The notes under the pieces are model-generated. The model saw only the letters and a program-made list of their open reading frames with translations. It was not told where the DNA came from and did not search any database. Below are positions 53,601 through 64,000 of a DNA stretch of 64,000 nucleotides, in pieces. Location: NCBI RefSeq assembly GCF_964340395.1, contig NC_135550.1, positions 5,021,101 to 5,085,100 on the forward strand. The letters run 5' to 3'. Each line of letters begins with the position of its first letter. Within the stretch, counting starts at the first letter, position 1. Made by a program: the position numbers and the translations under genes. The DNA comes from Glandiceps talaboti (taxonomy: Eukaryota > Hemichordata > Enteropneusta > Spengelidae).

Positions 53601-56600
53601 AGTAACATTTGTAAACAAGCGACTTTGTTCTATTGCAGTGTGTGATGGGAATAGAATAGAATAATTTGATGGTAGAATTGTGATTATCTAACCTGTATTT
53701 AAATGGAATAATACTCCTTAGTAACATTTGTAAACAAGTGACTTTGTTCTATTGCAATGTATGATGGGAATAGGATAGAATAATTTGATAGTAGAGTGGT
53801 GATTTTTCAACCTATTTTAAAATGGAATAATACTCCTTAGTAACATTTGTAAACAAGTGACTTTGTTCTATTGCAATGTATGATGGGAATAGAATAGAAT
53901 AACTTGATGGTAGAATGGTGATTGTCCAACCTGTCTTAAAATGGAATAATACCCCTTAGTAACATTTGTAAACAAGTGACTTTGTTCATTTGTAATAAAT
54001 GGAGGGAACAGAATAGAATAATTTGTAGGCAGAATGGTGATTATCCAACCTATATTAAAATGGAATAACACTCCTTAGTAATGTTTGTAAACAAGTGACT
54101 TTCTTCTATTGCAATGTATGATGGGAATAGATTAGAATAATTTGATGGTAGAATGGTGATTATCCCCTGTCTTAAAATGGAATAATACTCCTTAGTAACA
54201 TTTGTAAACAAGTGACTTTGTTCTATTGCAATGTATGATGGGAATAGAATAGAATAATTTGATGGTAGAATGGTGATTGTCCAACCTGTCTTAAAATGGA
54301 ATAATACCCCTTAGTAACATTTGTAAACAAGTGACTTTGTTCATTTGTAATAAATGGAGGGAACAGAAAAGAATAATTTGTAGGCAGAAGTTATTATACA
54401 ACCTATATTAAAATGGAATAACACTCCTTAGTAATGTTTGTAAACAAGTGACTTTGTTCTATTGCAATGTATGATGGGAATAGAATAGAATAATTTGATG
54501 GTAGAATGGTGATTATCCCCTGTCTTAAAATGTAATAATACTCCTTAGTAACATTTGTAAACAAGTGACTTTGTTCTATTGCAATGTATGATGGGAATAG
54601 AATAGAATAATTTGATGGTAGAATGGTGATTATCTAACCTGTATTAAAATGGAATAATACTCCTTAGTAACATTTGTAAACAAGCGACTTTGTTCTATTG
54701 CAGTGTGTGATGGGAATAGAATAGAATATTTTGATGGTAGAATGGTGATTATCTAACCTGTATTAAAATGGAATAATACTCCTTAGTAACATTTGTAAAC
54801 AAGCGACTTTGTTCTATTGCAGTGTGTGATGGGAATAGAATAGAATAATTTGATGGTAGAATTGTGATTATCTAACCTGTATTTAAATGGAATAATACTC
54901 CTTAGTAACATTTGTAAACAAGTGACTTTGTTCTATTGCAATGTATGATGGGAATAGGATAGAATAATTTGATAGTAGAGTGGTGATTTTTCAACCTATT
55001 TTAAAATGGAATAATACTCCTTAGTAACATTTGTAAACAAGTGACTTTGTTCTATTGCAATGTATGATGGGAATAGAATAGAATAACTTGATGGTAGAAT
55101 GGTGATTGTCCAACCTGTCTTAAAATGGAATAATACCCCTTAGTAACATTTGTAAACAAGTGACTTTGTTCATTTGTAATAAATGGAGGGAACAGAATAG
55201 AATAATTTGTAGGCAGAATGGTGATTATCCAACCTATATTAAAATGGAATAACACTCCTTAGTAATGTTTGTAAACAAGTGACTTTCTTCTATTGCAATG
55301 TATGATGGGAATAGATTAGAATAATTTGATGGTAGAATGGTGATTATCCCCTGTCTTAAAATGGAATAATACTCCTTAGTAACATTTGTAAACAAGTGAC
55401 TTTGTTCTATTGCAATGTATGATGGGAATAGAATAGAATAATTTGATGGTAGAATGGTGATTATCTAACCTGTATTAAAATGGAATAACACTCCTTAGTA
55501 ACATTTGTAAACAAGCGACTTTGTTCTATTGCAGTGTGTGATGGGAATAGAATAGAATAATTTGATGGTAGAATGGTGATTATCTATCCTGTATTAAAAT
55601 GGAATAATACTCCTTAGTAATATTTGTAAACAAGCGACTTTGTTCTATTGCAGTGTGTGATGGGAATAGAATAGAATAATTTGATGGTAGAATTGTGATT
55701 ATCTAACCTGTATTAAAATGGAATAATACTCCTTAGTAACATTTGTAAACAAGTGACTTTGTTCTATTGCAATGTATGATGGGAATAGGATAGAAGAATT
55801 TGATAGTAGAGTGGTGATTTTTCAACCTATATTAAAATGGAATAATACTCCTTAGTAACATTTGTAAACAAGTGACTTTGTTCTATTGCAATGTATGATG
55901 GGAATAGAATAGAATAATTTGATGGTAGAATGGTGATTGTCCAACCTGTCTTAAAATGGAATAATACCCCTTAGTAACATTTGTAAACAAGTGACTTTAT
56001 TCATTTGTAATAAATGGAGGGAACAGAAAAGAATAATTTGTAGGCAGAAGTGATTATCCAACCTATATTAAAATGGAATAACACTCCTTAGTAATGTTTG
56101 TAAACAAGTGACTTTGTTCTATTGCAATGTATGATGGGAATAGAATAGAATAATTTGATGGTAGAATGGTGATTATCTAACCTGTATTAAAATGGAATAA
56201 TACTCCTTAGTAACATTTGTAAACAAGCGACTTTGTTCTATTGCAGTGTGTGATGGGAATAGAATAGAATAATTTGATGGTAGAATGGTGATTATCTAAC
56301 CTGTATTAAAATGGAATAATACTCCTTAGTAACATTTGTAAACAAGCGACTTTGTTCTATTGCAATGTATGATGGGAATAGAATAGAATAATTTGATGGT
56401 AGAATGGTGATTGTCCAACCTATCTTAAAATGGAATAATACCCCTTAGTAACATTTGTAAACAAGTGACTTTGTTCATTTGTAATAAATGGAGGGAAGAG
56501 AATAGAATAATTTGTAGGCAGAATGGTGATTATCCAACCTATATTAAAATGGAATAACACTCCTTAGTAATGTTTGTAAACAAGTGACTTTCTTCTATTG

Positions 56601-59600
56601 CAATGTATGATGGGAATAGATTAGAATAATTTGATGGTAGAATGGTGATTATCCCCTGTCTTAAAATGGAATAATACTCCTTAGTAACATTTGTAAACAA
56701 GTGACTTTGTTCTATTGCAATGTATGATGGGAATAGAATAGAATAATTTGATGGTAGAATGGTGATTATCTAACCTGTATTAAAATGGAATAATACTCCT
56801 TAGTAACATTTGTAAACAAGTGACTTTGTTCTATTGCAATGTATGATGGGAATAGAATAGAATAATTTGATGGTAGAATGGTGATTGTCCAACCTGTCTT
56901 AAAATGGAATAATACCCCTTAGTAACATTTGTAAACAAGTGACTTTATTCATTTGTAATAAATGGAGGGAACAGAAAAGAATAATTTGTAGGCAGAAGTG
57001 ATTATCCAACCTATATTAAAATGGAATAACACTCCTTAGTAATGTTTGTAAACAAGTGACTTTGTTCTATTGCAATGTATGATGGGAATAGAATAGAATA
57101 ATTTGATGGTAGAATGGTGATTATCTAACCTGTATTAAAATGGAATAATACTCCTTAGTAACATTTGTAAACAAGTGACTTTGTTCTATTGCAGTGTGTG
57201 ATGGGAATAGAATAGAATAATTTGATGGTAGAATGGTGATTATCTAACCTGTATTAAAATGGAATAATACTCCTTAGTAACATTTGTAAACAAGCGACTT
57301 TGTTCTATTGCAGTGTGTGATGGGAATAGAATAGAATAATTTGATGGTAGAATTGTGATTATCTAACCTGTATTTAAATGGAATAATACTCCTTAGTAAC
57401 ATTTGTAAACAAGTGACTTTGTTCTATTGCAATGTATGATGGGAATAGGATAGAATAATTTGATAGTAGAGTGGTGATTTTTCAACCTATTTTAAAATGG
57501 AATAATACTCCTTAGTAACATTTGTAAACAAGTGACTTTGTTCTATTGCAATGTATGATGGGAATAGAATAGAATAATTTGATGGTAGAATGGTGATTGT
57601 CCAACCTGTCTTAAAATGGAATAATACCCCTTAGTAACATTTGTAAACAAGTGACTTTGTTCATTTGTAATAAATGGAGGGAACAGAATAGAATAATTTG
57701 TAGGCAGAATGGTGATTATCCAACCTATATTAAAATGGAATAACACTCCTTAGTAATGTTTGTAAACAAGTGACTTTCTTCTATTGCAATGTATGATGGG
57801 AATAGATTAGAATAATTTGATGGTAGAATGGTGATTATCCCCTGTCTTAAAATGGAATAATACTCCTTAGTAACATTTGTAAACAAGTGACTTTGTTCTA
57901 TTGCAATATATGATGGGAATAGAATAGAATAATTTGATGGTAGAATGGTGATTATCTAACCTATATTAAAATGGAATAATACTCCTTAGTAACATTTGTA
58001 AACAAGCGACTTTGTTCTATTGCAGTGTGTGATGGGAATAGAATAGTATAATTTGATGGTAGAATGGTGATTATCTAACCTGTATTAAAATGGAATAATA
58101 CTCCTTAGTAACATTTGTAAACAAGCGACTTTGTTCTATTGCAGTGTGTGATGGGAATAGAATAGAATAATTTGATGGTAGAATTGTGATTATCTAACCT
58201 GTATTAAAATGGAATAATACTCCTTAGTAACATTTGTAAACAAGTGACTTTGTTCTATTGCAATGCATGATGGGAATAGGATAGAAGAATTTGATAGTAG
58301 AGTGGTGATTTTTCAACCTATATTAAAATGGAATAATACTCCTTAGTTATATTTGTAAACAAGTGACTTTGTTCTATTGCAATGTATGATGGGAATAGAA
58401 TAGAATAATTTGATGGTAGAATGGTGATTATCTAACCTGTATTAAAATGGAATAATACTCCTTAGTAACATTTGTAAACAAGCGACTTTGTTCTATTGCA
58501 GTGTGTGATGGGAATAGAATAGAATAATTTGATGGTAGAATGGTGATTATCTAACCTGTATTAAAATGGAATAATACTCCTTAGTAACATTTGTAAACAA
58601 GCGACTTTGTTCTATTGCAATGTATGATGGGAATAGAATAGAATAATTTGATGGTAGAATGGTGATTGTCCAACCTATCTTAAAATGGAATAATACCCCT
58701 TAGTAACATTTGTAAACAAGTGACTTTGTTCATTTGTAATAAATGGAGGGAAGAGAATAGAATAATTTGTAGGCAGAATGGTGATTATCCAACCTATATT
58801 AAAATGGAATAACACTCCTTAGTAATGTTTGTAAACAAGTGACTTTCTTCTATTGCAATGTATGATGGGAATAGATTAGAATAATTTGATGGTAGAATGG
58901 TGATTATCCCCTGTCTTAAAATGGAATAATACTCCTTAGTAACATTTGTAAACAAGTGACTTTGTTCTATTGCAATGTATGATGGGAATAGAATAGAATA
59001 ATTTGATGGTAGAATGGTGATTATCTAACCTGTATTAAAATGGAATAATACTCCTTAGTAACATTTGTAAACAAGTGACTTTGTTCTATTGCAATGTATG
59101 ATGGGAATAGAATAGAATAATTTGATGGTAGAATGGTGATTGTCCAACCTGTCTTAAAATGGAATAATACCCCTTAGTAACATTTGTAAACAAGTGACTT
59201 TATTCATTTGTAATAAATGGAGGGAACAGAAAAGAATAATTTGTAGGCAGAAGTGATTATCCAACCTATATTAAAATGGAATAACACTCCTTAGTAATGT
59301 TTGTAAACAAGTGACTTTGTTCTATTGCAATGTATGATGGGAATAGAATAGAATAATTTGATGGTAGAATGGTGATTATCTAACCTGTATTAAAATGGAA
59401 TAATACTCCTTAGTAACATTTGTAAACAAGTGACTTTGTTCTATTGCAGTGTGTGATGGGAATAGAATAGAATAATTTGATGGTAGAATGGTGATTATCT
59501 AACCTGTATTAAAATGGAATAATACTCCTTAGTAACATTTGTAAACAAGCGACTTTGTTCTATTGCAGTGTGTGATGGGAATAGAATAGAATAATTTGAT

Positions 59601-62600
59601 GGTAGAATTGTGATTATCTAACCTGTATTTAAATGGAATAATACTCCTTAGTAACATTTGTAAACAAGTGACTTTGTTCTATTGCAATGTATGATGGGAA
59701 TAGGATAGAATAATTTGATAGTAGAGTGGTGATTTTTCAACCTATTTTAAAATGGAATAATACTCCTTAGTAACATTTGTAAACAAGTGACTTTGTTCTA
59801 TTGCAATGTATGATGGGAATAGAATAGAATAATTTGATGGTAGAATGGTGATTGTCCAACCTGTCTTAAAATGGAATAATACCCCTTAGTAACATTTGTA
59901 AACAAGTGACTTTGTTCATTTGTAATAAATGGAGGGAACAGAATAGAATAATTTGTAGGCAGAATGGTGATTATCCAACCTATATTAAAATGGAATAACA
60001 CTCCTTAGTAATGTTTGTAAACAAGTGACTTTCTTCTATTGCAATGTATGATGGGAATAGATTAGAATAATTTGATGGTAGAATGGTGATTATCCCCTGT
60101 CTTAAAATGGAATAATACTCCTTAGTAACATTTGTAAACAAGTGACTTTGTTCTATTGCAATATATGATGGGAATAGAATAGAATAATTTGATGGTAGAA
60201 TGGTGATTATCTAACCTATATTAAAATGGAATAATACTCCTTAGTAACATTTGTAAACAAGCGACTTTGTTCTATTGCAGTGTGTGATGGGAATAGAATA
60301 GTATAATTTGATGGTAGAATGGTGATTATCTAACCTGTATTAAAATGGAATAATACTCCTTAGTAACATTTGTAAACAAGCGACTTTGTTCTATTGCAGT
60401 GTGTGATGGGAATAGAATAGAATAATTTGATGGCAGAATTGTGATTATCTAACCTGTATTAAAATGGAATAATACTCCTTAGTAACATTTGTAAACAAGT
60501 GACTTTGTTCTATTGCAATGCATGATGGGAATAGGATAGAAGAATTTGATAGTAGAGTGGTGATTTTTCAACCTATATTAAAATGGAATAATACTCCTTA
60601 GTTATATTTGTAAACAAGTGACTTTGTTCTATTGCAATGTATGATGGGAATAGAATAGAATAATTTGATGGTAGAATGGTGATTGTCCAACCTGTCTTAA
60701 AATGGAATAATACCCCTTAGTAACATTTGTAAACAAGTGACTTTGTTCATTTGTAATAAATGGAGGGAACAGAAAAGAATAATTTGTAGGCAGAAGTGAT
60801 TTTCCAACCTATATTAAAATGGAATAACACTCCTTAGTAATGTTTGTAAACAAGTGACTTTGTTCTATTGCAATGTATGATGGGAATAGAATAGAATAAT
60901 TTGATGGTAGAATGGTGATTATCTAACCTGTATTAAAATGGAATAATACTCCTTAGTAACATTTGTAAACAAGCGACTTTGTTCTATTGCAGTGTGTGAT
61001 GGGAATAGAATAGAATAATTTGATGGTAGAATGGTGATTATCTAACCTGTATTAAAATGGAATAATACTCCTTAGTAACATTTGTAAACAAGCGACTTTG
61101 TTCTATTGCAGTGTGTGATGGGAATAGAATAGAATAATTTGATGGTAGAATTGTGATTATCTAACCTGTATTAAAATGGAATAATACTCCTTAGTAACAT
61201 TTGTAAACAAGTGACTTTGTTCTATTGCAATGTATGATGGGAATAGGATAGAATAATTTGATAGTAGAGTGGTGATTTTTCAACCTATTTTAAAATGGAA
61301 TAATAATCCTTAGTAACATTTGTAAACAAGTGACTTTGTTCTATTGCAATGTATGATGGGAATAGAATAGAATAATTTGATGGTAGAATGGTGATTGTCC
61401 AACCTGTCTTAAAATGGAATAATACACCTTAGTAACATTTGTAAACAAGTGACTTTGTTCATTTGTAATAAATGGAGGGAACAGAATAGAATAATTTGTA
61501 GGCAGAATGGTGATTATCCAACCTATATTAAAATGGAATAACACACCTTAGTACTGTTTGTAAACAAGTGACTTTCTTCTATTGCAATGTATGATGGGAA
61601 TAGAATAGAATAATTTGATGGTAGAATTGTGATTATCCCCTGTCTTAAAATGGAATAATACTCCTTAGTAACATTTGTAAACAAGTGACTTTGTTCTATT
61701 GCAATGTATGATGGGAATAGAATAGAATAATTTGATGGTAGAATGGTGATTATCTAACCTGTATTAAAATGGAATAATACTCCTTAGTAATATTTGTAAA
61801 CAAGCGACTTTGTTCTATTGCAGTGTGTGATGGGAATAGAATAGAATAATTTGATAGTAGAATGGTGATTATCTAACCTGTATTAAAATGGAATAATACT
61901 CCTTAGTAACATTTGTAAACAAGTGACTTTGTTCTATTGCAATGTATGATGGGAATAGGATAGAATAATTTGATAGTAGAGTGGTGATTTTTCAACCTAT
62001 TTAAAAATGGAATAATACTCCTTAGTAACATTTGTAAAGAAGTGACTTTGTTCTATTGCAATGTATGATGGGAATAGAATAGAATAATTTGATGGTAGAA
62101 TGGTGATTGTCCAACCTGTCTTAAAATGGAATAATACCCCTTAGTAACATTTGTAAACAAGTGACTTTGTTCTATTGCAGTGTGTGATGGGAATAGAATA
62201 GAATAATTTGATGGTAGAATGGTGACTATCTAACCTGTCTTAAAATTGAATAATACCCCTTAGTAACATTTGTAAACAAGTGACTTTGTTCATTTGTAAT
62301 AAATGGAGGGAACAGAAAAGAATAATTTGTAGGCAGAATGGTGATTATCCCCTGTCTTAAAATGTAATAATACTCCATAGTAACATTTGTAAACAAGTGA
62401 CTTTGTTCTATTGCAATGTATGATGGGAATAGAATAGAATAATTTGATGGTAGAATGGTGATTATCTAACCTGTATTAAAATGGAATAATACTCCTTAGT
62501 AACATTTGTAAACAAGCGACTTTGTTCTATTGCAGTGTGTGATGGGAATAGAATATAATAATTTGATGGTAGAATGGTGATTATCTAACCTGTCTTAAAA

Positions 62601-64000
62601 TTGAATAATACCCCTTAGTAACATTTGTAAACAAGTGACTTTGTTCTATTGCAATGTATGATGGGAATAGAATAGAATAATTTGATGGTTGAATGGTGAT
62701 TGTCCAACCTGTCTTAAAATGGAATAATACCCCTTAGTAACATTTGTAAACAAGTGACTTTGTTCTATTGCAATGATGATGGGAATAGAATAGAATAATT
62801 TGATGGTAGAATGGTGATTATCTAACCTGTATTAAAATGGAATAATACTCCTTAGTAACATTTGTAAACAAGCGACTTTGTTCTATTGGAGTGTGTGATG
62901 GGAATAGAATAGAATAATTTGATGGTAGAATGGTGATTATCTAACCTGTATTAAAATGGAATAATACTCCTTAGTAACATTTGTAAACAAGCGACTTTGT
63001 TCTATTGCAGTGTGTGATGGGAATAGAATAGAATAATTTGATGGTAGAATAGTGATTATCTAACCTGTATTAAAATGGAATAATACTCCTTAGTAACATT
63101 TGTAAACAAGTGACTTTGTTCTATTGCAGTGTGTGATGGGAATAGAATAGAATAATTTGATGGTAGAATGGTGATTATCTAACCTGTATTAAAATGGAAT
63201 AATACTCCTTAGTAACATTTGTAAACAAGCGACTTTGTTCTATTGAAGTGTGTGATGGGAATAGAATAGAATAATTTGATGGTAGAATGGTGATTATCTA
63301 ACCTGTATTAAAAAATTGAATAATACTCCTTAGTAACATTTGTAAACAAGCGACTTTGTTCTATTGCAGTGTGTGATGGGAATAGAATAGAATAATTTGA
63401 TGGCAGAATTGTGATTACCTAACCTGTATTAAAATGGAATAATACTCCTTAGTAACATTTGTAAACAAGCGACTTTGTTCTATTGCAGTGTGTGATGGGA
63501 ATAGAATAGAATAATTTGATGGTAGAATGGTGATTATCTAACCTGTATTAAAATGGAATAATACTCCTTAGTAACATTTGTAAACAAGTGACTTTGTTCT
63601 ATTGCAATGTATGATTGGAATAGGATAGAATAATTTGATAGTAGAGTGGTGATTTTTCAACCTATATTAAAATGGAATAATACTCCTTAGTAACATTTGT
63701 AAACAAGTGACTTTGTTCTATTGCAATGTATGATGGGAACAGAATAGAATAATTTGATGGTAGAATGGTGATTGTCCAACCTGTCTTAAAATGGAATAAT
63801 ACCCCTTAGTAACATCTGTAAACAAGTGACTTTGTTCATTTGTAATAAATGGAGGTAACAGAAAAGAATAATTTGTAGGCAGAAGTGATTATCCAACCTA
63901 TATTAAAATGGAATAACACTCCTTAGTAATGTTTGTAAACAAGTGACTTTGTTCTTTGCAATGTATGATGGGAATAGAATAGAATAATTTGATGGTAGAA
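44658..64000. repeat. 119-bp satellite array, about 160 monomers, open at the right end
   Basis: Head-to-tail monomers of 119 bp, each with CTGTATTAAAATGGAATAAT, CTCCTTAGTAACATTTGTAA, GACTTTGTTCTATTGCA and ATGATGGGAATAGAATAGAA. Monomers fall into classes: one with GCGACTTTG and CAGTGTGTG, one with GGATAGAAT and GTAGAGTGGTGATTTTTC, one with the 5-bp deletion GATTATCCCCTGTC, and one very different with CATTTGTAATAAATGG and TTTGTAGGCAG. Classes recur in ordered series, and blocks of about 1184 bp and 2255 bp are duplicated. The first monomers (44658-45360) are more diverged than the interior. No coding function is apparent. Confidence 0.98.

Noticed and set aside
48165-61544. The same 67-residue - strand frame recurring six times
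   Set aside because: It arises wherever the divergent satellite monomer lacks the usual stops; it spans less than two monomers, and no start, splice or family signal supports a gene.
44658-64000. CRISPR-like appearance of regular repeats
   Set aside because: There are no unique spacers; the whole 119-bp unit repeats, and the context is an animal genome.

Overview
This window is eukaryotic nuclear DNA, almost certainly from an invertebrate animal, probably a marine one. It is AT-rich, its genes are split into small exons by long introns with GT-AG borders, and it is full of microsatellites, minisatellites, tRNA-derived SINE-like sequences and small inverted-repeat DNA transposons. It holds one Numb gene with the vertebrate-type exon pattern in its PTB domain. 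The short palindrome TACATGTA recurs throughout. A hemichordate, amphioxus or spiralian would fit; the sequence alone does not decide. There is no sign of bacterial gene organisation.

Two protein-coding genes can be reconstructed, and they converge. On the + strand, numb runs through eight exons between 3717 and 21999. Every splice phase agrees and the model gives about 610 codons if translation starts at ATG 3820. Its product is the endocytic adaptor and cell-fate determinant Numb, with a PTB domain, three SFR/SLR phosphosite motifs, an NPF and a DPF motif and a C-terminal FEIDL. On the - strand, naa40 (N-alpha-acetyltransferase NatD, which acetylates the N-termini of histones H4 and H2A) runs through eight exons between 36922 and 27489 and gives a complete 244-residue protein. 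It aligns with human NAA40 without gaps through the substrate-binding Glu139. The 5.5 kb between the two stop codons should hold both 3' UTRs, candidate poly(A) signals on both strands and a strong CTCF-like motif.

The introns and flanks are repeat-rich. They hold a perfect 15-copy 33-bp minisatellite (411-905), a C-rich MITE with a 5-bp target duplication (5305-5663), a SINE-like element (8441-8665), an inverted-repeat pair (7146-10838), a three-member foldback MITE family (about 11555, 18446 and 34966), a 44-bp minisatellite (12021-12244), a 1.5-kb CTA/CCA trinucleotide tract inside naa40 (27732-29253), a composite of degenerate 113-bp and 140-bp repeats (30720-31510), a 38-bp hairpin-forming minisatellite (32343-33030) and a 1-kb TATG tract with an internal 320-bp duplication (35300-36280).

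Downstream of naa40's 5' end lies a 5.7-kb region bounded by about 400-bp terminal inverted repeats (38407-44108). It contains a nested foldback element with a perfect 9-bp target duplication (40814-41042) and another SINE-like element (about 41905-42190). From 44658 to the end of the window there is only a 119-bp satellite, about 160 monomers, with distinct monomer classes and higher-order duplications (about 1184 bp and 2255 bp). This array is the most striking structure here and runs off the end of the window. I found no CRISPR, rRNA or functional tRNA gene.
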